Shown piece by piece: positions 42,671 through 50,700 of a stretch of 64,000 nt of DNA. The notes beneath the pieces were generated by a model. The model was given only the letters and a program-made list of their open reading frames with translations. It searched no databases and had not been told where the DNA came from. The stretch is from contig NZ_CP021080.1 of the NCBI RefSeq assembly GCF_000802245.2, positions 3,968,001 through 4,032,000 of the forward strand, written 5' to 3'. This DNA is from Streptomyces pluripotens. GTDB taxonomy: Bacteria > Actinomycetota > Actinomycetes > Streptomycetales > Streptomycetaceae. Within the stretch, counting starts at the first letter, position 1, and every line of letters begins with the position of its first letter. A program made the translations under genes and the position numbers.

Positions 42671-43615
42671 TCAGTCCTCCCACTCGTCCAGCAGTCGGGC
42701 GAGCCCCGGCGGCCACACCGGTTCCGCCTCCTCGGCCAGTTCGCGTCTGCTCCACCAACGCCAGGTCAGGATGGCGTCGGCGGCGTGCGCGGCGGCGAGG
42801 TGGGGTCCGGCCGGATCCCGACGAGGACCGCGGCTGACGTAGATGCGCTCGTGCTGGCGTACGGGGATTCCCGAGTGGGTGAAGTCGTGTTCCCAGGTGT
42901 GCAGCAGGGGACCCGGTTCCAGGTCGGTCCAGCCGGTCTCCTCGGCCAGCTCACGCCGGGCACCCTCGCGCGGCCCCTCGCCCGGTTCCAGCCCCCCGCC
43001 GGGCAGCGCCCAGTGCACACCGACCTCGACGTTGTCGTACCGGAACAGCAGCACCGCCCCGTCCGGTGCCACGACGGCGATCCGGGCCGCCCGCCGGGGT
43101 GTGCGCAGGGACTTGCGCAGTACGGTGCGGGGCAGGCCGAGGGCCTGGTCGTGGCCGATCACCGCGTAACCCAGGGCGTTCCAGAAGGACAGGCCCTCGG
43201 GGTCGTCGTCGAGCACGGCGAGCCGTATGGCGGTGCGGCCCCGAGTGCGGAATCGGTTCTCGACGAGTTCCGCGAAGGTGCGGCCGTACTCCTTCCCGTG
43301 CTCGCCGTGCTCGGCCGCGTGCACCATGAGCAGCCCGATCCAGGGGTCCGGGTCGGCGGGGTCCGGGTGGTGGGCCAGTGTGACGGAGAGCCCGACGAGC
43401 CGTCCGTCTTCGGTACGGGCCAGCAGCACTTCGGAGTCCGGCACGGCGAGCTCGTCGGGCAGCACCTTCGCCACCTGCTCCGGGCGGATGCCGTCAGGGT
43501 TGGGGAAGCCGTTCCCGAGCCCGTGCAACTCGCTGTTGGACGCGTACAGCGCGGTGAGTTCGCTCAGGAGCCGGGCCGGGACTTCCTGGGGGGCGGAAAG
43601 GGGCTGCAGGATCAC
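42671..43615 (-). CDS. GNAT acetyltransferase-Nudix hydrolase fusion protein
   Basis: A 314-residue two-domain protein. Residues 1-165 form a GNAT-like domain (VGLSVTLAHHPDPADPDPWI, GRTAIRLAVLDDDPEGLSFW, NALGYAVIGHDQALGL). Residues 170-314 are a Nudix hydrolase with the complete box GGGLEPGEGPREGARRELAE followed by ETGW, which binds metal and cleaves nucleoside-diphosphate derivatives. The two domains are read without interruption. Fusion suggests the acetylated metabolite and the Nudix substrate belong to one salvage or repair reaction; neither is known. Confidence 0.85.
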   Translation of the reverse strand: MILQPLSAPQEVPARLLSELTALYASNSELHGLGNGFPNPDGIRPEQVAKVLPDELAVPDSEVLLARTEDGRLVGLSVTLAHHPDPADPDPWIGLLMVHAAEHGEHGKEYGRTFAELVENRFRTRGRTAIRLAVLDDDPEGLSFWNALGYAVIGHDQALGLPRTVLRKSLRTPRRAARIAVVAPDGAVLLFRYDNVEVGVHWALPGGGLEPGEGPREGARRELAEETGWTDLEPGPLLHTWEHDFTHSGIPVRQHERIYVSRGPRRDPAGPHLAAAHAADAILTWRWWSRRELAEEAEPVWPPGLARLLDEWED

Positions 43616-43735
43616 AGAGGCAACCTATCCGCGGATGTCGCGGGACGTCACCGGCGTTGTTGCCGGGAGCGCAGGAGGCCTCGGGCCGGGGTCGCCACCC
43701 GCGGCCCGAGGCCTCCGCCCTGCACCCGGCGTTCG

Positions 43736-44311
43736 TCAGACGTTGACGCCGAAGTCCTGGGCGATGCCCACCAGACCTGAGGCGTAACCCTGGCCCACCG
43801 CACGGAACTTCCACTCCGCACCGTTGCGGTACAGCTCGCCGAAGACCATGGCGGTCTCGGTGGCCGCGTCCTCGGACAGGTCGTAGCGGGCGATCTCGGC
43901 GCCGCCGGCCTGGTTGACGATGCGGATGTACGCGTTGCGGACCTGGCCGAAGTTCTGGCCGCGGTTCTCGGCGTCGTAGATGGAGACAGGGAAGACGATC
44001 TTGTCGATCTCTGCCGGGAGCCCGGCGAGGTTGACGTTGATCGCCTCGTCGTCGCCGGCGCCCTCACCGGTGCGGTTGTCGCCGGTGTGGACGATGGTGT
44101 TGTCCGGCGTCTGCTTGTTGTTGAAGAAGACGAAGTGGGCGTCCGAGTGGACCTTGCCCTGCGCGTTGACCGCGATGGCGGAGGCGTCGAGGTCGAAGTC
44201 CGTGCCGGTGGTGGTGCGGACGTCCCAGCCGAGGCCCACGGTGACGGCGTTCAGGCCCGGAGCCTCCTTGGTGAGCGAGACGTTGCCACCCTTGGACAGG
44301 CTTACAGCCAT
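43736..44311 (-). CDS. terD: TerD-family protein
   Basis: A 191-residue calcium-binding stress protein of the tellurium-resistance family. Hallmarks: start [40 protein letters not shown] (acidic calcium site), [40 protein letters not shown] and the end [11 protein letters not shown]. Streptomyces has many copies, linked to stress tolerance, calcium signalling and differentiation. It stands alone here, diverging from arfB. Confidence 0.95.
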   Translation of the reverse strand: MAVSLSKGGNVSLTKEAPGLNAVTVGLGWDVRTTTGTDFDLDASAIAVNAQGKVHSDAHFVFFNNKQTPDNTIVHTGDNRTGEGAGDDEAINVNLAGLPAEIDKIVFPVSIYDAENRGQNFGQVRNAYIRIVNQAGGAEIARYDLSEDAATETAMVFGELYRNGAEWKFRAVGQGYASGLVGIAQDFGVNV

Positions 44312-44476
44312 GTTGGGAGTCCCTTCCTTAGATGTCCCTGCGCATGTGCGTCGACGAAGCTACCTTCACGGGGAAGAACGTCGAGAGGGGTCCCGGTGGT
44401 TCCTGGCCCCTTTACCTTTTTTACCAAGCCGGAAATCAGGGTGACGCGGACCGGGCTCGGCGGGGAACATGGGGGC

Positions 44477-44905
44477 ATGTCCGGTCCCTACGTCATCCGC
44501 GGCTCTGTCTCCCTTCCCGAGGCCGAGTTGATGTGGCGTTTCTCCAGGTCGTCCGGGCCCGGAGGTCAGCACGTCAACACCAGCGACTCCCAGGTGGAGT
44601 TGCGATTCGACCTGGCGAACACCGAGGCCCTTCCCCCGGTGTGGAAGGAGCGCGCGCTGCAGCGGCTGGCCGGGCGGCTGGTCGGCGGAGTCGTCAGCGT
44701 CCGGGCATCCGAGCACCGTTCTCAGTGGCGCAACCGTGAGGCCGCCGCCGTACGCCTCGCCGCCCTGCTGGCGGAGGTCACCGCGCCGCCACCCAAGCCC
44801 CGCAAGCCGTCCCGGATTCCGCGCGGCATCAACGAACGCCGGTTGCGGGAGAAGAAGCACCGTGCGGAGACGAAGCGGGGCCGCTCACGGCGGGACTGGG
44901 GATGA
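44477..44905 (+). CDS. arfB: Ribosome rescue factor ArfB (peptidyl-tRNA hydrolase)
   Basis: A 142-residue release-factor-like protein that frees stalled ribosomes lacking a stop codon. The catalytic GGQ is in FSRSSGPGGQHVNTSDSQVE (Gly27-Gly28-Gln29 region), with SEHRSQWRNREAA behind it. The long basic C-terminal tail (RIPRGINERRLREKKHRAET and more) normally lies in the mRNA channel. The length and absence of RF codon-recognition domains identify ArfB/YaeJ rather than RF1/RF2. ATG 44477 was chosen; upstream in-frame sequence is non-coding and antisense to terD. Confidence 0.93.
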   Translation: MSGPYVIRGSVSLPEAELMWRFSRSSGPGGQHVNTSDSQVELRFDLANTEALPPVWKERALQRLAGRLVGGVVSVRASEHRSQWRNREAAAVRLAALLAEVTAPPPKPRKPSRIPRGINERRLREKKHRAETKRGRSRRDWG

Positions 44906-44995
44906 GGCGGCCCGGCCAGGTTGGTCACGTCTGCGCCACCCGGGCCGTCAGTGCGGTGACGGAACACTGAACGCGACGGAGGGACGGTCACGCCC

Positions 44996-45868
44996 ATGAG
45001 CGACGGCGACCAGCACCGCCACGGCGACCAACACCGCGAGGACTTCCTCGCCGAGCGGTTCGAGGAGTACCGGGGGCACTTGCGAGCCGTCGCCCATCGC
45101 ATGCTGGGCTCGGTCGCCGAGGCCGAGGACGCGGTGCAGGAGGCGTGGTTCCGGTTGAGCCGGTCCGACACCCGGGAGGTGCAGAACCTCGCGGGCTGGT
45201 TGACGACCGTCGTCGGCCGGGTCTGTCTGGACATGTTGCGGTCGCGCCGCTCGCGGGGCGAGCAGCCCCTGGACACCTGGAGTCCGGCTCCCTCTGCCGA
45301 ACCGGATCCCGCGCAGGACGCCCTGCGCGCCGACTCGGTCGGGTCGGCCCTTCTCGTCGTGCTGGAGACGCTCTCGCCCGCCGAGCGACTGGCGTTCGTG
45401 CTGCACGATCTGTTCGGGGTGCCGTTCGAGGAGATCGGCGGCATCCTCGGCCGCAGCCCGGCCGCGGCCCGTCAGCTCGCCAGCCGGGCCCGCCGCCGGG
45501 TACGAGGAGCCGATGCGCCGGAGGCCGATCTGGTGCGGCAGCGCGAGGTGGTGGACGCCTTTCTGGCCGCCGCGCGGGACGGGGACTTCGACGGGCTGCT
45601 GGCGGTTCTCGACCCGGAGGTAGTGGCCCGTGGCGAGGCCGGTGTGACCATCGGCGCGACGGATGTCGCCGCCACCGCGGCGAGTTTCGGCCACCTGGCC
45701 GGCGTCGCGCTTCCGGCGCTGGTCGACGGTGCCACGGCCCTGGTCGTGCTCACCGACGGCCGTCCGGAACGCGTCCTGACCTTCACCTTCGCGGCCGACC
45801 GCATCGCCGGCATCGACGTCGTCACCGACCCGGCCCGACTGGCGGAGCTGAGCATCGAGCCGGCCTGA
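44996..45868 (+). CDS. ECF sigma factor of the SigJ/ECF41 type
   Basis: A 290-residue sigma factor. Region 2 reads HLRAVAHRMLGSVAEAEDAV and QEAWFRLSR; region 4 reads LSPAERLAFVLHDLFGVPFE and EIGGILGRSPAAARQLASRA. A C-terminal SnoaL-like domain of about 110 residues (REVVDAFLAAARDGDFDGLL) follows. ECF41 factors use this extension as a built-in regulator instead of a separate anti-sigma factor. Members commonly sit beside a carboxymuconolactone decarboxylase or oxidoreductase gene; here the convergent neighbour is a flavin reductase. Confidence 0.93.
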   Translation: MSDGDQHRHGDQHREDFLAERFEEYRGHLRAVAHRMLGSVAEAEDAVQEAWFRLSRSDTREVQNLAGWLTTVVGRVCLDMLRSRRSRGEQPLDTWSPAPSAEPDPAQDALRADSVGSALLVVLETLSPAERLAFVLHDLFGVPFEEIGGILGRSPAAARQLASRARRRVRGADAPEADLVRQREVVDAFLAAARDGDFDGLLAVLDPEVVARGEAGVTIGATDVAATAASFGHLAGVALPALVDGATALVVLTDGRPERVLTFTFAADRIAGIDVVTDPARLAELSIEPA

Positions 45869-45971
45869 GCAGTGGAGCCCCGAGGTACCTGCCGGCGGTG
45901 TCTGCTCGGCGGTGTCTGCTCGGTGGTATCCGATCGGTGGGCGGGACCAGTCACGGCTTCGCCGCCCCGGC

Positions 45972-46544
45972 TCAGCCCAGCTGGCGGTACCTGCTCCGGA
46001 AGTAGAGCAGTGGGCCGCCCTGCGAGCCGGGGACCTGCGCGGTCAGGACGCGGCCGATGACGAGGGTGTGGTCCCCGGCCGCCACCCGCTGTTCGGTACG
46101 GCACTCCAAGGTGGCCAGCGCGCCGTCCACCAGGGGGGCGCCGGTGGCCTCGCCACGGGCGCAGGGGATGTCCTGGAAGAGCAGGCGGTCGCTGATGCGG
46201 CCCTTCATGGCGAAGCGGCCGGCGATGTGCCGCTGGCTGTCGGCGAGGACCGACACCGCCCACAACGGCTGCTCGGCGAGCAGGTCGTCCATGCGGGAGC
46301 CCTCGCGCAGACTGACCAGGACCAGGGGCGGGTCGAGGGAGACCGACAGGAAGGCGGTGGCGGTCATGCCGACGTCCTCGACCCCCGGCGCCCCTGGGTC
46401 TTCCGGGTCCAGCGGCGGTTCTTGCGCGGTCACCAGGACCACGCCTGCCGCGAGCCGGGACATCGCGGCCCGGAACTCGTCGTTGCTCACCCCCTCAGCA
46501 TGCCCGGAAGCGGCGGGAGTGATGGGGTAGGGCGTCTTCAGCAC
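45972..46544 (-). CDS. Flavin reductase-like domain protein
   Basis: A 190-residue FMN-binding split-barrel protein. The core contains MSRLAAGVVLVTAQ, GMTATAFLSVSLDPPLVLVS, NxS-like LAEQPLWAVSVLADSQRHIA, DGALATLECRTEQRVAAGDH and LLYFRSRYRQLG. Such enzymes supply reduced FMN/FAD to two-component monooxygenases. The start could be GTG 46544 or the later GTG at about 46490 (SNDEFRAAM). It converges with the sigma factor gene and may be part of its regulon by position, but this is inference. Confidence 0.88.
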   Translation of the reverse strand: MLKTPYPITPAASGHAEGVSNDEFRAAMSRLAAGVVLVTAQEPPLDPEDPGAPGVEDVGMTATAFLSVSLDPPLVLVSLREGSRMDDLLAEQPLWAVSVLADSQRHIAGRFAMKGRISDRLLFQDIPCARGEATGAPLVDGALATLECRTEQRVAAGDHTLVIGRVLTAQVPGSQGGPLLYFRSRYRQLG

Positions 46545-46608
46545 GTCGGAAACGCTAGCCCTGGATCATCACGGGACGCATCGGACCTCCGCCCGAGCCG
46601 GGTCCTAG

Positions 46609-46648
46609 GACCAGAGGTGCATGCCGCGGACCAGAGGTGCATGCCGCA
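46609..46648. repeat. 20-bp tandem direct repeat
   Basis: The unit GGACCAGAGGTGCATGCCGC occurs twice in immediate succession between the flavin reductase and cdgB, ahead of the BldD-like box. Confidence 0.7.
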
Positions 46649-46751
46649 CACGGAGGGGGCTGTGTTCAACATATGCACACACTCTTGTAATTTGCGTTCA
46701 GGAAATGTACATAACAAACGCAGAAACTCCACTCAATTGTTCACGTTTTCC

Positions 46752-46767
46752 TGTGACTTGAGTCACA
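46752..46767. promoter_or_regulatory. BldD-type operator upstream of cdgB
   Basis: TGTGACTTGAGTCACA is nearly palindromic and contains GTGAC-TTGAGTCAC, matching the known BldD consensus core (GAGT with flanking AC/TG). It lies about 150 bp before the cdgB start. BldD with c-di-GMP represses diguanylate cyclase genes during growth, so this would be a feedback site. Confidence 0.65.
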
Positions 46768-46915
46768 AGGGGCGGGAATTGTTGACCCTGTGTACCGAGT
46801 GGGCAGCGCGCTGTGATTCAGTGGCGGGGAGGTCGCAAGAGCACCTGGAATCCGCCGCGAAGAAGCGCCGACGACAACCCTTGATTCGCTGCGAGGACTC
46901 GGGGGGAGGGCGAGC

Positions 46916-48571
46916 ATGGAGACCGAGTCGGAGCCGTATGTCCGCCTTGCGTCCCTGCGGCAGCTGCACCAGGCCATGGCCGACATGAACACGGCACGCA
47001 GTCTGGCGGACACCCTGCAGACGGTCGCCGATGGCGCGGTCCACGCCCTCGGCTACGAGCTGGCGTGCGTGAACCTCGTTCGCCCCGACGGTGACCTCGT
47101 CGTCGCCGCGCTCTCCGGCAATCCCGCCGCCGAGGCGCTGATCACCGGCCGCGCCGGCTCCCGGGAGTCCTGGGACCGGCGGCTGAGCATGGGCGAACGC
47201 TGGGGTGACCTGGTGTTCATACCTCACACCGAGGGCTGGGTTCTCGACGACGACGACGTTCCGCAGTGGTACACGGACGGGCCCGAACCCCGCTTCGAGG
47301 ACGAGTGGCATCCTTCCGACCGCCTCTTCGCGCCCATGTACACCCCCGGTTTGTCAGGAGGATCGTCGGGGGAACTGCTCGGCGTCATATCCGTCGACCG
47401 TCCGCGCAACGGCCGCCGTCCCGGCGCTTGGGGCCGCGAGGCGCTGCAGATGTACACCTTCCAGGCCGCCATTGCGATCAGCAACGCGCGTCTGCGTGCC
47501 AATATGCAGCGTGCTCTCGTCCGCCTGGAGCGCGAGCAGCAGGCCCTGCGCGCCAGCGAGGAATCCTTCCGGCAGGCCTTCGAGTACGCCCCCTCCGGCA
47601 TGGCCATCGCCGAGATGGGTGGCGACCAGCACGGCCGCATCCTGCGCAGCAACGACGCCCTGTGCCGTCTGTTGGGCCGTCCTGCCTCCGCGATGCGCCG
47701 CTACTCCTTCGCCGACCTCGTCCACCCCGAGGACGTCGGCACACTGCTCAGGACCTCCGCCGAGGGCGGCCGGGCCGAGCTGCGCCTGGGCCGCCGGGAC
47801 GGCACCTACGTCTGGGTGTCGCTGCGCAACAGTGTTGTCGCGGACGCCGCAGACGGTCCCCGCTTCCTACTCACCCACGTCGAGGACATAGAGGAGCGCA
47901 AGCGTCGTGAACTGCAACTCGCCCACCGCGCCTCCCACGACTCGCTGACCGGCCTGCCGAACTCCGCCGAACTGCGCTCCCGCCTGTCCGCCCGCCTGTG
48001 CCGGCGCCCTACCCAGCCCGGGGTCCTGGAGTCCCTGGACGCGGCCTACGGCCACCCCGCGCTCGACGCCCCGACCGGCCACGGCTTTGACTTCACGGCC
48101 GGCGCGGAGGCGTACGACACGTACGACCACCACGTGCACACCGTCGCTCCCGAGGACGGTCGTGACGACGGCACCAAGGGCCTCGCGGTCCTCTTCTGCG
48201 ACCTCGACGGCTTCAAGTCGATCAACGACCGTTTCGGTCACAATGCGGGCGACGCCGTCCTCATCGAGGTGGCACGACGCCTGTCCGGAGGAGTACGGGA
48301 CGGGGACACGGTCGCCCGACTCGGCGGCGACGAGTTCGTGATCCTCGCCGACGGGCTCGGCCGGGCCGACGCCCAGGACCTCGCCGTACGGCTGCGCAAC
48401 GAGATCATTCAGCCGATCCGCGCCGAGGGCCGGGCCGTCCGGGTGGGTGCGAGTTTCGGCATCGGCTGGGCGCACTGCGGGATGACGGCGGACGAAGTGC
48501 TGAAGTCCGCTGACGAGCGGATGTACGTAGAGAAACGATCTCGTCCCAAACAGCATCGGCGCGCCGGATAA
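46916..48571 (+). CDS. cdgB: Diguanylate cyclase CdgB (GAF-PAS-GGDEF)
   Basis: A 551-residue cytoplasmic c-di-GMP synthase. A GAF domain (about 25-190; DTLQTVADGAVHALGYELAC, ELLGVISVDRPRNGRR) is followed by a coiled coil, a PAS domain (about 215-330; SEESFRQAFEYAPSGMAIAE, LLRTSAEGGRAELRLGRRDG) and a GGDEF domain (about 340-545). The GGDEF active site is intact: LFCDLDGFKSINDRFGHNAG, DTVARLGGDEFVILAD. A 50-residue insertion with His/Asp (DTYDHHVHTVAPEDG) sits early in the GGDEF domain. The start ATG 46916 has a GGGGGAGGG ribosome site. In S. coelicolor the homologous gene controls development through BldD; assignment rests on architecture and gene order. Confidence 0.92.
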   Translation: METESEPYVRLASLRQLHQAMADMNTARSLADTLQTVADGAVHALGYELACVNLVRPDGDLVVAALSGNPAAEALITGRAGSRESWDRRLSMGERWGDLVFIPHTEGWVLDDDDVPQWYTDGPEPRFEDEWHPSDRLFAPMYTPGLSGGSSGELLGVISVDRPRNGRRPGAWGREALQMYTFQAAIAISNARLRANMQRALVRLEREQQALRASEESFRQAFEYAPSGMAIAEMGGDQHGRILRSNDALCRLLGRPASAMRRYSFADLVHPEDVGTLLRTSAEGGRAELRLGRRDGTYVWVSLRNSVVADAADGPRFLLTHVEDIEERKRRELQLAHRASHDSLTGLPNSAELRSRLSARLCRRPTQPGVLESLDAAYGHPALDAPTGHGFDFTAGAEAYDTYDHHVHTVAPEDGRDDGTKGLAVLFCDLDGFKSINDRFGHNAGDAVLIEVARRLSGGVRDGDTVARLGGDEFVILADGLGRADAQDLAVRLRNEIIQPIRAEGRAVRVGASFGIGWAHCGMTADEVLKSADERMYVEKRSRPKQHRRAG

Positions 48572-48689
48572 GCCGCAGGTCAGCGAGTTGGTGCGGGCTG
48601 AAGCATCCGTTTGGCCCAGCCGGAGCGGGTAGGCTCGCCATTCCAACCCGTACCCGCATCCGCCCGCACCTGTTGAGGAGTACCTAGGC

Positions 48690-49634
48690 ATGACGCCCGG
48701 CGACAACGGCGCGAGCACGCCCGAGGACGACGACCCGTTCGGCTACCTGTACGCAGACGGCCAGGCCCGGGGAGCCCAGCCACCGTCCGGCGGCTACGGC
48801 TACCCGAACTCGGTCAGCAGGGTGCGCACGGTCGGCGAGCGCCAGTACGGCCAGCCGCAGGCGCCGCACGGCCAGCCGTCCGTCCCGCAGCAGCAGGGCG
48901 CCTACGGTCAGCCGAACGCCCACTACCAGGCGCCCGAGACGCTGTCCGGTGGTCCGGCCGGCCGCCAGAGCGCCCCGCCCCCCGGTGCCGGCGGCCGGAG
49001 CGGTCCGAACACCAAGGGCCTGCTGATCGGTGCGGTCGCGGTAGTCGCGGCGGTCGTCATCGGCATCGGTGTCGCGGTGTTCAACGGCAACTCGGGCGAC
49101 GGCACGTCGGGCAACCAGGCGGACACGACCCCGGCCCAGTCCCAGAACCCCTCCCCGAGCCCGTCGGGCAGCGACTCGGCGCAACCAGGTGAGCTACCGA
49201 AGGCTGACGGCTCCGACAAGGGCCTCCAACTGGCCGGCGGTGCCGGGGTGGCCTCGGACGTGTCCGGCGCGCGGTCCGCGGACGGCAGCTATGTGGGCGG
49301 GCTGAACCAGGTCGGTGCCTCAGTGACCTGGACGGTCAACGACCTCCCCGAGGACGGCCCGTACACGCTCTTCGTCAACTACAGCGCGGCTGGCAGCGAC
49401 CAGTCGATGTCGGTCACCATCAACGGCAAGCCGTTCGGCAGCAAGCTGGGCCTGAAGAACTACCGGAGCGCCGCCGACGGCGACTTCGCCAAGGGCTGGA
49501 CCACGTCCTACGTGTGGCCGACCCTGAAGAAGGGCCCCAACACCATCTCCATCTCCTGCCAGCCCGGCGACAAGTGCAACGTCCTGATCGACCAGCTCTG
49601 GATCAAGAAGGGCCACGTCAAGCGGAACGGCTAG
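48690..49634 (+). CDS. Membrane-anchored carbohydrate-binding module protein
   Basis: A 314-residue protein. The N-terminal 105 residues are Gln/Pro/Gly-rich and cytoplasmic. One helix (GLLIGAVAVVAAVVIGIGVA, about 110-130) follows, then a Ser/Pro-rich linker, then a beta-sandwich CBM6/35-like domain (about 180-314; KGLQLAGGAGVASDVSGARS, SYVGGLNQVGASVTWTVNDL, GPYTLFVNYSAAGSDQSMSV, CQPGDKCNVLIDQLWIKKG). It would hold a sugar-binding domain outside the membrane. It lies beside the amino-sugar genes and may bind cell-wall or chitin-derived sugar; that is inferred from place only. Confidence 0.8.
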   Translation: MTPGDNGASTPEDDDPFGYLYADGQARGAQPPSGGYGYPNSVSRVRTVGERQYGQPQAPHGQPSVPQQQGAYGQPNAHYQAPETLSGGPAGRQSAPPPGAGGRSGPNTKGLLIGAVAVVAAVVIGIGVAVFNGNSGDGTSGNQADTTPAQSQNPSPSPSGSDSAQPGELPKADGSDKGLQLAGGAGVASDVSGARSADGSYVGGLNQVGASVTWTVNDLPEDGPYTLFVNYSAAGSDQSMSVTINGKPFGSKLGLKNYRSAADGDFAKGWTTSYVWPTLKKGPNTISISCQPGDKCNVLIDQLWIKKGHVKRNG

Positions 49635-49652
49635 TGCCTGTTGCGGCACTAG
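49631..49652. terminator. Hairpin between convergent genes
   Basis: CTAGTGCC / GGCACTAG with loop TGTTGC overlaps the stop codons of both convergent genes and probably ends both transcripts. Confidence 0.5.
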
Positions 49653-50578
49653 GCTGCGCTGGCCTCCTCGGTCACTGCGATCCGCGGCAGCAGTTCCTCA
49701 TACGTCTCCCGGTCGAACTCGCCCGCCACGGGGGCCCGTACGGTCGCCGCCGAAAGTGCGACCGCGCGGGTCAGGCGCGCCGGCCAGGTCAGGTGCTCCA
49801 CCAGTCCGGACAGTAGACCCGCGACCACCGAGTCGCCCGCGCCGGTCGGGTTGCCGCGGAACCGGGCTGGCGGCACGGCGTGCCAGCGGCCCTCCGGTGT
49901 CACGGCGAGCAGCCCCTTTGGGCCGAGGGAAGCCACGACCGTATGGGCCCCTCGGCGCCGCGCGTCCTGCGTCGCCCGCAACGGCTCGTGGGCGCCGGTG
50001 AGTTCGGCGAGCTCGTCGGAGTTCGGCTTGATGATGTCGGGGCGGGCGGCCACCCCGCGCCGCAGCGGTGCGCCGCTGGTGTCGAGCAGCACGGGTATGC
50101 CGCGCGCCCGGGCGCCGCGGACGAGGTTCGCGTACGCGCCGACCGGCACCCCTGGCGGCAGGCTGCCGCACAGGGCCACGGCCGAGGCGCTGGACAGCAG
50201 TTCCTCGTACCGGTCCAGGAAGTCGCCCCACTCGACCGGTGAGATCTGCGGACCGGGCTCGTTCAACTGGGTGGTGTCACCAGAGACGTGGTCCACGACG
50301 GCGATCGTCCGCCGGGTCTGACCGGCGACCGGCACCAGCGCGTCCGCCAGCCGGGGGGTGCCGGCAAGCCGGTCGCGCACGGTGCGCCCGGTGGTGCCAC
50401 CCGCGAACCCGGTGACCGTCACCTCGTGTCCGAGGGCGGCCAGGACCCGGGCCACGTTCACCCCTTTGCCACCCGCCCGCTCGGTGACCGCCGAGACGCG
50501 GTGCGAGGTGCGCGGTCGCAGCGCGCGTACGCGATAGGTGATGTCGAGAGCGGTGTTCAGTGTGACCGTCAGGATCAC
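49649..50578 (-). CDS. PfkB-family sugar kinase (1-phosphofructokinase-like)
   Basis: A 309-residue ribokinase-fold kinase. PfkB signature 1 is in RAGGKGVNVARVLAALGHEV and signature 2, with the catalytic Asp, in NPTGAGDSVVAGLLSGL. LCGSLPPGVPVGAYANLVRG and DIIKPNSDELAELTG match 1-phosphofructokinase/tagatose-6-phosphate kinase enzymes. Substrate is probably a phosphorylated hexose. It follows nagA on the same strand at 123 bp with a hairpin between, so it may have its own promoter; a role in fructose-6-phosphate or amino-sugar metabolism is inferred from context. Confidence 0.87.
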   Translation of the reverse strand: MILTVTLNTALDITYRVRALRPRTSHRVSAVTERAGGKGVNVARVLAALGHEVTVTGFAGGTTGRTVRDRLAGTPRLADALVPVAGQTRRTIAVVDHVSGDTTQLNEPGPQISPVEWGDFLDRYEELLSSASAVALCGSLPPGVPVGAYANLVRGARARGIPVLLDTSGAPLRRGVAARPDIIKPNSDELAELTGAHEPLRATQDARRRGAHTVVASLGPKGLLAVTPEGRWHAVPPARFRGNPTGAGDSVVAGLLSGLVEHLTWPARLTRAVALSAATVRAPVAGEFDRETYEELLPRIAVTEEASAA

Positions 50579-50647
50579 CCGGGCCGACCTCCCTCGAAGT
50601 CCGTGCGTCCGTCATCGGTTTCCGGGGTCACGATCATGCCAAAGAGA

Positions 50648-50679
50648 CAGCGGCCGGCCCAGTCACGGGTCGGCCGCTG
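50648..50679 (-). terminator. Hairpin downstream of nagA
   Basis: CAGCGGCCG and CGGCCGCTG (50648-50656, 50671-50679) form the stem, extended by partial pairing inside; 21 bp after the nagA stop. Confidence 0.6.
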
Positions 50680-50700
50680 CCGGGGAAGAAGACGGACGGA

